Assembly (NCBI RefSeq): GCF_027579695.1
Contig: NC_083583.1
Location: 8,323,658 to 8,387,657 of the forward strand
Source: Neoarius graeffei
Lineage: Eukaryota; Chordata; Actinopteri; Siluriformes; Ariidae
Reading direction: 5' to 3'
DNA: 64,000 nucleotides
Position 1 is the stretch's first letter. The number at the start of each line of letters is the position of its first letter. The notes below the pieces were generated by a model, which saw only the letters and a list, made by a program, of their open reading frames with translations, ran no database searches and was not told the DNA's origin. The translations under genes and the position numbers were made by a program. This document shows, piece by piece, positions 1 through 10,575 of this stretch.

Positions 1-605
1 ATTTATTTGCTTGCTTGCTTGACCAATGTTGGTCCTGCAGAAATAAATTATTTGGTATTTTGTTTTTCCTTCAATGGGTTTCTCTGGCTGTAAAACACTG
101 ATATTAGCTGGGCTTTCTTATTTGCTTGTGTAGGATGCATCTGTGATGACGTGGGATGCTTAAGCCCAAAAAATATTTGACAAATCTGACCTGACAGCTT
201 GCATAGATTTCAGGGTGACTTTACCATGACTCAATAATGCTTAAACATTTTTTGATCTGTGCAGAAAAGAGACAAATAAGTGTGTGGTTATAGAGGACAT
301 AGAGAAATACACTCAGTTTTTAAAAATAATTTTTTAACATATTGCAGTTTTAAGGTTCTAGTCATCACCATGCCATATCATACCATAATGCTCATAAGCA
401 CTACCAGCTGTGATGGTTCAATATAATATGTAATTAATATACTTTATATATTATATAAATATCCAGGGTGTTACACTTTGAAGCACACATCAATAACATC
501 ATTCGATCTGCATATTTTCATCTCTGCAATATCAATCATTTACATCTGTCACTTACATGGACTTCATAGCACTGTGATTCTTATACATGCCTTAGCTACA
601 CATCT

Positions 606-812
606 CACATTGATTACTGCGACTCTATCCTCTCTGGTCTTCCTCACAAACTCTTCAATAAAGTTCAGCTGGTTCAGAATTCAGCTGCCCATATCATGAC
701 CAGAACCCCTTCAGGAGAGCATATCACGCCTGTCCTCCAGAAGGTTCACTGGCTTCCTGTTAAATATCATATCAATTTCAAGATTCTGCTTCTCACTTTT
801 AAGGCACTGCAT
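606..812 (+). pseudogene. LINE reverse transcriptase C-terminal fragment (L2/CR1-type)
   Basis: One plus-strand frame reads [20 protein letters not shown], followed by [29 protein letters not shown] and [12 protein letters not shown]. LDYCNxLLSGLP and HITPVLxxLHWLPV are standard motifs of the RT thumb/C-terminal region of L2/CR1-like fish LINEs. The fragment stops abruptly around 815, where a different dispersed repeat begins, so this is a truncated relic and not a gene. Confidence 0.75.
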
Positions 813-814
813 AA

Positions 815-1065
815 GAAGAAGGTAAACCTGTGCATGCACACACACACACATGGACTTCCTCTGTCTGCTTGACTGCACAAAGCAAGCAATTTCATGCACA
901 TTATTTGCTTTAATTCCCTCAAATTAAATAACTTCCCAGGCACAGAATGGCCTGATATTTTGTGAGATATTACGGAAATAAACATATATCACAATCACCA
1001 CATTTCAGAAGGAACTAAATTTCACTGATTTTATGAAATCAAAAGGCCATCTCGCTTTAAGAGAA
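815..1065. repeat. Dispersed repeat R1, uninterrupted copy
   Basis: Begins at a CA-rich stretch and continues through the ACTTCCTCTGTCTG region to about 1065. The same sequence recurs at about 37945-38122 and 39594-39680, where a Tc1 element splits it. This copy shows the empty site: AACATATATCACAAT is unbroken at about 980. Confidence 0.75.
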
Positions 1066-1500
1066 TCTGGTTTTTGATCGGCCTGATTTTTGATGGCTTT
1101 TGTGACCATAAGGCATCTGTGTACCACCACAGGGAACCTGATTGTAAGAGCAAGGCAACGTATTTCATAAGCACTTGACCACCGGACAATGAAATTAGTA
1201 TCTTTATTTACATAAGATAGATGGGTTTTTATCCAGCGGTTATTTTAATTTGCTTTTTAAAAATAACATGGGATTATTTACTCAAAGATTTTACAGTAAA
1301 TATTCATGACAGTTTCATATAAAACTAGTTAAAACAGTTTTATTAGTCCACTAGCTTCTTGGACAATTGACAGCTGTAACCAATTTGAAATATCAAGATT
1401 GCAGCTTGAACCCTCATAGGTCCAGTAGGTTTTTTCCCCCTGAAGGTTATTATCATCCTGTTTTTTTTTTTCATAGCGGGCAATGTACAGTATCTTTGCA
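1066..1500. other. Region without recognisable gene
   Basis: AT-rich sequence with short homopolymers (poly-T near 1460). I see no coding frame with similarity to a known family and no clear element ends. Confidence 0.5.
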
Positions 1501-1506
1501 TTGTAC

Positions 1507-1648
1507 AGTGGTGCTTGAAAGTTTGTGAATCCTTTAGAATTTTCTATATTTCTGCATAAATATGACCTAAAACATCATCAGGTTTTCACACAAGTCCTAA
1601 AAGTAGATAAAGAGAACCCAGTTAAACAAATGAGACAAAAATATTAAA
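1507..1648. mobile_element. Tc1-type terminal inverted repeat, half element
   Basis: Starts GTGGTGCTTGAAAGTTTGTG and continues with the same AT-rich subterminal sequence seen at both ends of the Tc1 copy at 38125-39591. Only one end is present. Rex3 sequence begins directly after it, so the rest of the Tc1 was lost or displaced. Confidence 0.75.
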
Positions 1649-1649
1649 T

Positions 1650-2698
1650 GCTGATGCTGCCCCGATCTTTCTGTCCAACTCCCACTCCCCCTTACCCTCA
1701 CTCGTGAACAAAACCCAGAGATACTTAAACTCCTCCACTTTAGGTAGCAACTCCCCCCTGACCTGGAGTAGGCACTCCACCTGTTTCTGGCTGAGCGCCA
1801 TGGCCACGGACTTGGAGGTGCTGATCCTCATCCCAGCCGCTTCGCACTTGGCTGCAAACTGTCCCAGCACATGCTGTAAGTCACAGATTGATGAAGCCAA
1901 CAGGATCACATCATCTGCAAAAAGCAGAGACGTGATCCTGATGCCACCAAACCAGACACCCTCCGCACCTTGGCTGCGCCTAGAAATTCTGTCCATAAAA
2001 GTTATGAACAGAACCGGTGACAAAGGACAGCCTTGGCAGAGTCCAACATGCACAGGGAACAAGTCCGACTTACTGCCAGCAATGCGAACCAAACTCCTGC
2101 TCTGGTCATACAGGGACCAAATGGCTTGCAGTAGTAGGCCCTGAACCCCATACTCCTGAAGCACCCCCCACAGGGCACCATGAGGGACATGGTCATAAAC
2201 TTTCTCCAGGTCCATAAAACACATGTAGACTGATTGGGCAAACTCCCATGCACCCTCCAGTACCCTTGCAAGGGTAAAGAGCTGGTCCAGTGTTCCAGGA
2301 CCAGGACGAAAACCACATTGTTCCTCCTGAATCTGAGGTTTGACTATCGACCGGACTTTCCTCTCCAGCACCCCAGCATAGGCTTTCCCAGGGAGGCTGA
2401 GAAGTGTGATCCCCCTATAGTTGGAACACACTCTCTGGTCCCCCTTTTTAAAAAGGGGGACCACCACCCCAGTCTGCCAATCCAGAGGCACTATCCCCAA
2501 CCTCCACGCAATGTTGAAGAGGCGTGTCAGCCAAGACAGCCCAGCAACATCCAGTGCCTTCAGGAACTCAGGACGAATCTCATCCACCCCCAGAGCCAGG
2601 CCACCGAGGAGCTTTTTAACCACCTTGGCAACCTCAGCCCCTGTGATAGGCGAGTCCTCCCAAGCACCCTCAGACTCTGCATCCTCCTTGGACAACAT
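1650..2698 (-). pseudogene. Rex3 reverse transcriptase domain, truncated
   Basis: About 349 codons on the minus strand. RT motifs are WQTGVVVPLFKKGD, NYRGITLLS, EEQCGFRPG, CFMDLEKVYDHVP (normally AFDRVP), GCPLSPVLF and LLFADDVILLAS, whose FADD holds two catalytic aspartates, then EEFKYLWVLFTSEG. The C-terminal third found in the copy at 26629-27990 is missing, because the frame runs into Tc1 sequence near 1650. Several substitutions at consensus positions indicate an old copy. Confidence 0.85.
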
Positions 2699-3055
2699 GA
2701 AGGTGGGATTGAGGAGATACTCAAAGTATTCCTTCCATCATTGGATGATGTTCCCAGTTGAGGTCAACAACACTCCATCCTCGCTGTAAAAAGTAGGGAC
2801 AGAGCACTGTTTTCCTTTCCTGAGCCACCGGATGGTTTGCAAGAATCTCTTCGAGGCCGACCAAAAGTCACTTTCCATGGCCTCTCCGAACTCATCCCAC
2901 ACCCAAGTTTTTGCTTCAGTGACTGCCAGAGCCGCATTCCGCTTGGTCTGTTAGTATCTGTCAGCTGCCTCTGGAGACCCACAGGCTAACCAAGCCCGAT
3001 AGGACTCCTTCTTCAGCTTGACGACTCCCCTCACCACAGGTGTCCACCAGCAGGT

Positions 3056-4162
3056 TCAGGGATTACCGCCATGACAGGCACCAACAGCCTTGCAGCCACA
3101 GCTCTGCATGGCTGCCTCAGCAATGGAGGTGCAGGACATGATCCACTCTGACTTAATGTCCCCATCCTCCCCCGGTATGCAGTTGAAGCTCTGGCGGATG
3201 TGACAGTTGAAGATCCGATGGATGGGAGCCTCCGCCAGACATTCCCAGCATACCCTCACTACTCGTTTGGGCCTGCCCGGTCTGTCCGGCCTCCTCCCCC
3301 GCCATCTGATCCAGCTGGCCACCAGGTAGTGATCAGTTGACAGCTCTGCTCCTCTCTTCACCCGAGTGTCCAAGACATACGGTCGTAGATCAGATGAAAC
3401 AACTACAAAGTCAATCATCAATCTGCGGCCTAGGGTGTCCTCGTGCCACATGCACTTATGGACACCCTTATGCTTGAACATGGTGTTCATTATGGCCAAA
3501 CCGTGCATGGCACAAAAGTCCAACAACTGAACACTACTCAGGTTCAGATCAGGCAGGCCCTTCCTCCCAATGACACCCCTCCAGGTCTCACTGTCATTGC
3601 CCATGTGAGCATTGAAGTCCCCCAGTAAAACAATAGAGTCCCCTCGTGGTGCACTGTCTAGCACCCCACTCAAGGACTTCAAGAAGGCCGGGTACTCCGA
3701 ACTACCATTTGACGCATAAGCGCAAATGACAGTCAGTGACCATACCCCGACCCAAAGGCGCAGGGAAACGACCCTCTCATTCACTGGGGAGAACTCCGAT
3801 GTTAGTGCGGCAAACTGGGGGGCTGCCAATAGCCCCACCCCTGCCCGGCACCGCTCACCCTTGGCAACTCCAGCATAGAAGAGAGTCCAAACCCTCTCCA
3901 GGAAATTGGTTCCAGAGCCCAAGCTATGCGTTGAAGTGAGCCCAACTATATCTAATTGGTACCGCTCAACCTCAGGCACAAGCTCAGGCTCCTTTCCCAC
4001 CAGAAAGGTGACATTCCATGTCCCAAAAGCCAGTTTTGTCAGCTGGGGATCAGTACGCCAGGGCCTCCGCCTTTGGCTGCCACCTGATCCACAGTGCACT
4101 GGACCCTGATGGCACCTCCTGCGGGTGGTGGGTCCACAGGAGAGTGGTTCCGTGTTGCTCAT
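3056..4162 (-). pseudogene. Rex3 endonuclease domain (AP-endonuclease-like)
   Basis: An open stretch of 368 codons on the minus strand. Motifs in order: [11 protein letters not shown] (N-terminal metal/substrate region), [14 protein letters not shown] (normally an ETHW/E-type motif, here degenerate), [20 protein letters not shown] (the GDFN catalytic motif) and [11 protein letters not shown] (the SDH-type motif with the catalytic His). In RTE-clade LINEs this domain nicks target DNA for target-primed reverse transcription. The Glu expected near the first motif appears replaced, and the frame is lost before RT, so this copy is unlikely to be functional. Confidence 0.8.
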
Positions 4163-4478
4163 TCAGGCTGGGCCCAGCCGGGCCCCACGGATATAGGCCT
4201 GACCACCAAGCATTCACCGACGAGCCCCTCCCTCAGGCCTGGCTCCAGGGTGGGGCCCCGGTATCCCTGGTCCGGGCGAGGGTACTCAGATACCTGTTTT
4301 TTTCTTTCTTAAGGCTCCTTTTTGAACCGCTCTTCATCTGACCTCTCATCTAGGACCTGTTTGCCTTGGGAGACCCTACTAGGGGCAATTGCCCTGACAA
4401 CATAGCTCCTAGAATCCCTGAGGCACTCAAACCCCTCCACCACATTAAGGTGGTGATTCAAGGAGGGGGTTATTATTC

Positions 4479-4783
4479 ATCTCATCTCATTATCTCTAGC
4501 CGCTTTATCCTGTTCTATAGGGTCACAGGCAAGCTGGAGCCTATCCCAGCTGACTACGGGCAAAAGGCGGAGTTCACCCTGGACAAGTCGCCAGGTCATC
4601 ACAGGGCTGACACATAGACACAGACAACCATTCACACTCACATTCACACCTACGGTCAATTTAGAGTCACCAGTTAACCTAACCTGCATGTCTTTGGACT
4701 GTGGGGGAAACCGGAGCACCCGGAGGAAACCCACACAGACACGGGGAGAACATGCAAACTCCGCACAGAAAGACCCTCGCTGG
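4479..4783 (-). repeat. GAGAT-tail SINE, truncated
   Basis: On the minus strand the body, from ACATGCAGGTTAGGTTAACT through CAGCTGGGATAGGCTCCA to the GAGAT-rich tail, matches a family with about a dozen copies in this window. The tRNA-like head is missing. It abuts an ATT/AAT run at 4780. Confidence 0.8.
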
Positions 4784-4801
4784 TATTATTAATAATAATA
4801 A

Positions 4802-5135
4802 GGCAGCACGGTGGTGTAGTGGTTAGCACTGTCGCCTCACAGCAAGAAGGTTCTGGGTTTGAGCCCAGTGGCCGATGGGGGCATTTCTGTGTGGAATTTG
4901 CATGTTCTCCCTGTGTCTATGTGGGTTTCCTCCTGGTGCTCTGGTTTCCCCCACAGTCCAAAGACATGTATGTTAAGTAAAATACCCAGCCACTGGGGTT
5001 GTACAAGACAGTGCATACTTGGTGCCAGTCCCAAGCCCAGATAGATTGGGGAGGGCTGTGTCATCCGGTATAAAACCTTTGCCAAATCAAATATGCAGAA
5101 CAGATCCACTGTGGCAACTGCTAATGGGAGCAGCT
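4802..5135 (+). repeat. tRNA-headed SINE, variant 3' body
   Basis: The head, with box-A-like TGTAGTGGTTAGCACTGTCG and box-B-like GGGTTTGAGCCC, matches the GAGAT-tail family. After the CCAAAGACATG block the body switches to a different 3' part ending in CTAATGGGAGCAGCTGAAA and an AAT tail, so it is a distinct subfamily. Confidence 0.75.
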
Positions 5136-5233
5136 GAAATAATAATAATAATTTTCCTTAGTTCCCAGCTCTATTCACTCTTGAAGCCAAGTCCATCCCT
5201 TGGACTTGGGGTTACCATAAGGATATGATGGAT

Positions 5234-5421
5234 TTATCTGATGGATAAAGTCCTTCTTAAGATGTGAGCAGTTCCAATGAGGATGATCTTCTGCACTGCT
5301 TGTTTCTTGATGCTACCATGAATTTTGTTTTTGTATTTCTCCATCCCTTTCTTGACCAGACCAAGAACTCCCATAACCACTGGTATGGTTCTGGTCTTCA
5401 TACCCCACATTCTCTCAAATG
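5234..5421 (-). pseudogene. LINE polyprotein C-terminal fragment
   Basis: A minus-strand frame ending at TAA (5234) reads RMWGMKTRTIPVVMGVLGLV, then KKGMEKYKN and IILIGTAHILRRTLS. The pattern IPVVxGALGxxxxGxxxxxxxIP...LLGTAHILRRTL is the conserved tail of several fish and invertebrate non-LTR retrotransposons. Clade not assigned. An ATT simple repeat (5427-5462) borders it. Confidence 0.65.
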
Positions 5422-5425
5422 TCGA

Positions 5426-5463
<38 letters not shown>

Positions 5464-5469
5464 ATAATT

Positions 5470-5900
5470 AAAACTTCATTCAGGATTTTCAGCTTCTGGA
5501 TTCACCAGTGCTGCAAAACAAACAAATCCTTAATTACTGTTATTTCTCCAATCTGTCAGCACAGAAGAATGGCCTCAGCAGTCTGTCTGACATTATGAAG
5601 AAGATAATTGTGAAGGGAATGAAGTAGACACTTATTTTACCCTGCAGTCGAAAATTGCACCACTGTGTCCAGAGAAATCACAGCCATCAACTGTTAATCA
5701 CCTGGTCACACAAATTCATAACTCGAGGAACCTTTTCTCACTTCCGTTTGAAGATCAATTGATCGCCGTTTCTGGTAGGATGTAACAAATTAAACAAGAA
5801 AACTCAAGCTGAAAGGCCATGTGTGATTAGATTTGTTTAAAATTTATGAAATCCAGTTTATCTCAATATTTCAAAAAATATTTAAACTCATTTATCACTT
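5470..5900. other. Region without recognisable gene
   Basis: Non-repetitive AT-rich sequence between a LINE tail and a SINE. No supported coding frame or element ends seen. Confidence 0.5.
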
Positions 5901-5914
5901 AATATTCAGTCATC

Positions 5915-6284
5915 TCATCTCATCATCTCTAGCCGCTTTATCCTTCTACAGGGTCGCAGGCAAGCTGGAGCCTATCCCAGCTGACTACGGGCGAAAGGCG
6001 GGGTACACCCTGGACAAGTCGCCAGGTCATCACAGGGCTGACACATAGACACAGACAACCATTCACACTCACATTCACACCTACGGTCAATTTAGAGTCA
6101 CCAGTTAACCTAACCTGCATGTCTTTGGACTGTGGGGGAAACCGGAGCACCCGGAGGAAACCCACGCGGACACGGGGAGAACATGCAAACTCCGCACAGA
6201 AAGGCCCTCGCCGGCCCCGGGGCTCGAACCCAGGACCTTCTTGCTGTGAGGCGACAGCGCTAACCACTACACCACCGTGCCGCC
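5915..6284 (-). repeat. GAGAT-tail SINE with 12-bp target duplication
   Basis: Full-length copy on the minus strand with a GGCGGCACGGTGGTGTAGTG head, box-B-like GGGTTCGAGCCC and the tail CTCATCTCAT (plus-strand view). It is flanked by TATTCAGTCATC at 5903-5914 and 6285-6296, which supports retrotransposition. Confidence 0.9.
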
Positions 6285-6296
6285 TATTCAGTCATC

Positions 6297-6950
6297 TTCA
6301 TATTCATATCACTTCATAGCCAATCTATTTATTAGACCATTGCGGCCACAGAAACATAAGCTAGGAGTCAATAATATTACAATTAACTTCCTTCTTAGAA
6401 TGGCGCAGAATGACATACAGAAGCCACTGCCGTTGGGACGTGGATTATATCATTAACCAACATTACCTAAAGCAAATTCTCAAAACAAGATTAACGTTCC
6501 CACAGCATATTAAGTTAATTTGTGACTACAGCACAATAATCCTACTTTCATACGAGCGAGCTCCAAAACAAGAGATCAATCATTTTGTATGTATGTGCAT
6601 AACCATGGGCTGATAAACAACATTTAAATTGAGGTTTTCTCAATTATATGCAAATTAAACAGACAAATCCAAATGACTGACTCAAATGCTTCCTCAGAAC
6701 AATCCAGAAGAAATATGTGGTGCAATGTTTCTTCAGTTCCTCACACACAACTTTAGTTCCCAGCTAAAATTATGCTGAATGATCTCAGGAGTGGGAACTC
6801 AGAATTTCAGAATGTTTGATCTACAAACTGGGAAAAATCATGGACGCTTCCATGAAAGCGTGTGTTTTCTTAGCAACAAGTTAGCTAGCTAACATCATGA
6901 GTTTATGATGTACATGAGTTTATGATGTAGCTAACATCATGGGTTTATGA
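6297..6950. other. Region without recognisable gene
   Basis: No coding similarity. A short direct repeat, AGCTAACATCATGAGTTTATGATGTACATGAGTTTATGATGTAG, with the ATCATG-GTTTATGATGTA unit repeated three times, lies near 6885-6955. Confidence 0.5.
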
Positions 6951-6952
6951 TG

Positions 6953-7598
6953 TACACTATATAGGCACACATACAGTATGTGGACACATGATCACTAGAA
7001 AACCCAGTCCAATACCATGAGCACTAATACTGAGTTCAGTGTTAGTGAGATCAGGTACTCGTGTTGGGCATGGAAGCCTGGGGTGCAGTTGGTGTTCTAG
7101 TTCATCTCAAAGGTGTTCAGTGGGGTTGAGGTCACAGGTGTGTACAGGACACTTTAGTGATACTCAAGTTCTTCCACTCCAGCCTTGGCAAAACATGTCT
7201 TTATGGAGCCTCTTCATTCCAGTGAAGGGAAATTGTAATGTAACAACATTCAGTATTTGTGGCATGGTGGTGTAGTGGTTAGTACTGTTGCTTTGCAGAA
7301 AGAAGGTTCTGGGTTCAAAGCCAGTAGCTGACATAGGTCTTTCTGTGTGGAGTTTATATGTTCTCTGCATGGGGTGCTCTGGGTTCCCCCAAAGACATGC
7401 AGTTAGGCTAACTGGCTACTCTAAACTGGCCAAGCTTGGAAAGGAATTGGCTCTGCCAAGTTTACACTCCCTATATGGTGCCCCTATGGCTCTTGCTGGC
7501 TATGGGATGAAGAAGAACTTTGTGGCAACAGTTTGAGAAAGAACCACATCTGGATGTGAGGGTCAGGTGTCCACAAACTTTTGGCCATATAGTGTACT
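6953..7598. mobile_element. Tc1/mariner-type relic with nested SINE
   Basis: Ends are related inverted sequences: TACACTATATAGGCACAC on the left and GGCCATATAGTGTAC on the right, with the GTGGACAC / GTCCACAAAC subterminal motifs typical of fish Tc1-like relics. The interior is short, with no transposase frame left, and is interrupted by a SINE at about 7258-7535. Confidence 0.65.
7258..7535 (+). repeat. tRNA-headed SINE, diverged copy
   Basis: Head TGGTGTAGTGGTTAGTACTG followed by GGTTCTGGGTTCAAAGCC (B-box-like) and the CCAAAGACATGCAG block. It is more diverged than the other copies and lacks the GAGAT tail. Confidence 0.7.
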
Positions 7599-7985
7599 TA
7601 TGTTCTCAGAATAGCAAACTTATATATTATATTATATAAATTATAGAGTTTTACATATCGATATAAAGTAAATGCTGTTATAAACTTTTATAAAGTAATA
7701 TGTCATTTGCTGTTGATGCTGTGAGTGTCCATGTTGATGTGACTTGGGGTTGAGGAGAGTTTCCAAGCTTTCTGAGAAGATCTTCAAAGTAGAGGTCGGA
7801 AATCATGAGCTTTAGTCAAAGGCAGTATTAGTTCCCACTTACTGCTTGATGCTGAAAATTGGTAGAAAAACTTATAATCAATAAATGTGGATAGACATAT
7901 TATGAAGGAACGTAAAGCTTCAGAGATTATTGGTGTCTCTCAGAACGCTGCCAGTCCAGTCCAGTCAAATTAGTGGACTGGTACC
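7599..7985. other. Region without recognisable gene
   Basis: AT-rich, with a short TATA-rich patch at 7620-7665. No coding frame or element structure supported. Confidence 0.45.
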
Positions 7986-8148
7986 AACTGTCATAATTTC
8001 TATCATTCTATGCACATTCACTGGATATGAGCAATTGCACATTCTGATTGGCTACTCTACTACTAGGCTATCAGCTCATATACCATGAGTAGAAAAAAAC
8101 AAAATGGTGGAGCATGTTGCTGAACCTACCAAGGACAAAATAAAAACT
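7985..8148 (+). mobile_element. Repeat family F1 end with first-exon start, copy a
   Basis: Contains ATTCACTGGATATGAGCAAT, then CTACTAGGCTATCAGCTCAT, then ATGGTGGAGCATGTTGCTGA, encoding a start like MVEHVAEPTKDKIKT. The same terminal region and exon start occur at 8512-10280 and, on the minus strand, near 22227. This copy breaks off at 8148 into Tc1 sequence. Confidence 0.7.
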
Positions 8149-8460
8149 CTAAACTATATGATTATTTTTATTGGAGTATTTCAGAATACTCACCGTTGAT
8201 CTCCTAAGATTTTCACACACAACATTCTCTGGACAGTTGATGATCTTTTTCCAGTCTTCAACTATCAAGTTCCAGTGATCCTGTCCCCAGTGTAGCCTCA
8301 GGTTCCTGTTCTTGGCTGAGAGGATTGGAGCCTGATGTGATCTCCTGCTTTTGTAGCCCATCCACCTCATGGTTTGACATGTTGTAGGTTCTGAGATACT
8401 TTTCTGCTCAACACAGTTGTAAAGAGTAACTATTTCAGTTACTGTCACATTCCAGTTTAA
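8149..8460 (-). pseudogene. Tc1 transposase fragment
   Basis: The minus strand encodes VTEIVTLYNCVEQKSISEPT, then MRWMGYKSRRSHQAPILSAK and WGQDHWNLIVEDWKKI. The motif order MGYxSRRPHxxPLLSAKNRxxRLxxxxxHxNWxxEDWKxxxWSDE is the linker between the paired-like DNA-binding domain and the DDE domain of Tc1 transposases. The catalytic part is absent. A matching fragment lies at 30778-31050 in the same flanking context, so both belong to one composite repeat. Confidence 0.75.
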
Positions 8461-8571
8461 AACAGTCTCCTCTGAGGGAGTACTTTCATGTGAAATACTC
8501 AGAAGCTAATGAGTTTTATTCTATCTACATTCACTGGATATGAGCAATCGCGCACTCTGATTGGCTACTCT

Positions 8572-8859
8572 TGTTGGGGTTCACCCAGTCGGAAACGGTC
8601 AACTTACTTCTCGGGACCCCCGCCCTCGTACCACCCAGACGTCTGGGGGGTCAGTCGCAAAGAAAGACAGGAACCCCAATGTAGTTCACATCTTTATTCG
8701 CAAATTCCCCCTCATTGGACAAGAATACAGAGGGTTATTATATACGAGTGTTATCTGTGTGTAAATGACATCACTGTTTGATATCTATGTGTGTGTGTGC
8801 ATGAATGTGTGTATGTGTGTGTCTATGGGGGGGTGTGAGTGAGTGACATCATTTTGATA

Positions 8860-8915
<56 letters not shown>

Positions 8916-9944
8916 ACATCTTAATTACATCACTGTTCTGATGGAATGTTCAGATGTATGTGTGTGTGTAAATCATAACATAATGACATATTTCTGATGA
9001 TATGACATGATAGCAAGGTACAGACAGATTTTAAAGGTCATTGCTTACGCACACCCCTTCAGGTCAGATATGTTATAAGAAAGTAAACAAAAAATAAGAA
9101 CAAACCTAAACAAAGATAGTCATAAGCACAACATCTCATATCAAGAATATGTTCTTAACATTAGAATCATAAGTCTTAGTCAAAGAAAAATACATCAGAA
9201 ATCAATGCCAATTTAAACAGGAATAGTTTGAAGAATCTAAAAGCTAAAAGATGAAAAGCTCATAAATTCTTAACACATGAATGTGTGTCTTGTGCTAAGT
9301 CAGCAAATTACATCTTAATTCAGCAATATGTAGTAAAACAATCATAAGCAAAATAACAAATAAGAATATGTCTTTAACAATCCTAAATTATATTCTGTAA
9401 TTATAAAACTAACTTAAAACTATAAAACTAACTTAAATCATTGAATGCATCTTAGATCTAACAATTAAATCTAAATCACTGCCATAGTATATGCAATAGT
9501 CCAAAATAATAAAGGATCTTAACACTTTGCTCAGCAATAAGGCTACCATTACATCCAACATTCAATCATTTCAACTTCAGATTCAACATTAAAGAAACTG
9601 GTTAACTCTAACACTCTTAAATCACAATCCTAGCTATAAACTAACTTAAATCATGGCCTTAAATCTAACTTTTAATTCCCAATACACGTTGCGCTATGCA
9701 GCTGTGGTTGTGTGTGATATCAAAGGCCATTGTGAGTGTGTGTGATATCATCGCAGACCCTGTCGCCATCTAGACACATCTCTGATCAAAAATACACATT
9801 TCATATCAAAATAAACAAAATGTTCCCAAACAATGTCCAGCCGAGACGTAAGGTCATTTTAACTGAACCGAAATTAATCCTTAATTTTGTCACAAATAAA
9901 TTACTGCCTTCTTGGTCAAGAATAATACTTATATAAACCTAACA
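8572..9944 (-). mobile_element. Solo LTR (1,373 bp), minus orientation, 5-bp TSD
   Basis: Begins TGTTGGGGTTCACCC and ends CCTAACA on the plus strand (TG...CA). It is flanked by ACTCT at 8567-8571 and 9945-9949. Read on the minus strand, a TATATAATA box (about 8738-8746) is followed by GAATAAAG (about 8692-8699) near the LTR end, the usual U3-R-U5 order. No internal retroviral or gypsy coding sequence is present, so it probably arose by LTR-LTR recombination. Contains a GT repeat at 8862-8914. Confidence 0.8.
8862..8914. repeat. GT microsatellite
   Basis: About 26 GT units inside the solo LTR. Confidence 0.95.
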
Positions 9945-9995
9945 ACTCTACTCCTAGGCTATCAGCTCATATACCGTGAGTAGAGAAAAACAAAA

Positions 9996-10275
9996 TGACG
10001 GAGTGTGTTGCTGAACCAACCGAGGACGAAATAAAAACTCTACTCGTAAACAAAACCCCAAAAATTGTCCTCAAGTATTTAAAAGAAACAGAAATAGCTA
10101 AAAGAATATAGTCGTCGTCCACCCCCCCCCCCCCCCCCCATATCTCCTGTTCCACACTCCAGTCCAGTCGGTGGTGGTAATGTGACTTGAAAAAACCCTA
10201 AAGAAGAGGAAAACCCCCAAAAATGCAAAAAAAGAAGCAACAAAATATGGAATGAAAGTATTTGATGGTAAGAAC
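9996..10275 (+). pseudogene. First exon of an F1-family ORF, interrupted
   Basis: Starts MTECVAEPTEDEIKTLLVNK, continues TPK, and is split by about 155 bp (with a C-run at 10122-10139). It then resumes as KTPKNAKKEATKYGMKVFDG directly before a GTAAGAAC donor. The same exon, uninterrupted, occurs on the minus strand at about 22085-22227. The NTKKATxYGxKVFD motif resembles the N-terminal region of fish KIAA1958-like/DUF3504 (Crypton-related) proteins. That link is a guess from pattern and is not established. Confidence 0.5.
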
Positions 10276-10473
10276 ATATCTTTTTTTTACTTTTCAATAA
10301 TTATTATTATCGCATTTTTCACAAATTTCTCCTGTCATTTCACTGGTTTGTTTACATCCTAAGTGGAAATTATTTTGTCAGACGTCAGAAGTTTTTATTT
10401 ATCTAATTTGCAAAAAATAAAAATAAAAATGCTATGTTTCTCTAAATGCAGTGAATGTGGATAGAATAAAACA

Positions 10474-10575
10474 GTTATTCCACTCAATCTTGTCGTACAT
10501 GGCTTATAGACAACTCGACACTACACGCCTTGTCAGCTATCAGCTCATGTACAACTCGATTTTGTGGAATAACCG
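10474..10575. repeat. Imperfect palindrome at F1 border
   Basis: Arms GTTATTCCACTCAATCTTGT...CATG and CATGTACAACTCG...GTGGAATAAC can pair around a roughly 45-nt centre. A related palindrome sits at about 21745-21855 beside the other copy. Confidence 0.6.

Larger units (their letters stand above)
1646..4463 (-). mobile_element. Rex3 LINE (RTE clade), nearly full-length, decayed
   Basis: On the minus strand, a 5' leader at about 4463-4170 is followed by an endonuclease domain and then reverse transcriptase. The RT carries the diagnostic Rex3 segment between GGTGACAAAGGACAGCCTTG (about 2018) and CCACCACCCCAGTCTGCCA (about 2460), which matches the published Rex3 PCR primer sites as I remember them. 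The 3' end is cut at the Tc1 half-element near 1646. Reading frames are broken between endonuclease and RT. Confidence 0.85.
8512..10471 (+). mobile_element. Repeat family F1, copy b with inverted ends, split by a solo LTR
   Basis: The left end is GTTTTATTCTATCTACATTC (about 8513). The right end contains GAATGTGGATAGAATAAAAC (10452-10471), its inverse. Between them lie the CTATCAGCTCATATACC block, a first-exon start (ATG at 9996), a splice-donor-like FDG/GTAAG at about 10270, and AT-rich intron-like sequence. Without the LTR insertion (8572-9944 plus TSD) the unit is about 580 bp. Confidence 0.65.

Noticed and set aside
1704..2789. Several plus-strand ORFs of 66-175 codons
   Set aside because: They are antisense shadows of the Rex3 RT on the minus strand.
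4366..6319. Repeated ORFs such as RVGFLRVLRFPPQSKDMQVR and SLDCGGNRSTRRKPTRTRGE
   Set aside because: They are translations of the SINE body in different frames and recur at every SINE copy.
8862..8914. Regularly spaced short repeats as a possible CRISPR array
   Set aside because: These are dinucleotide microsatellites in a vertebrate genome, with no spacer structure.
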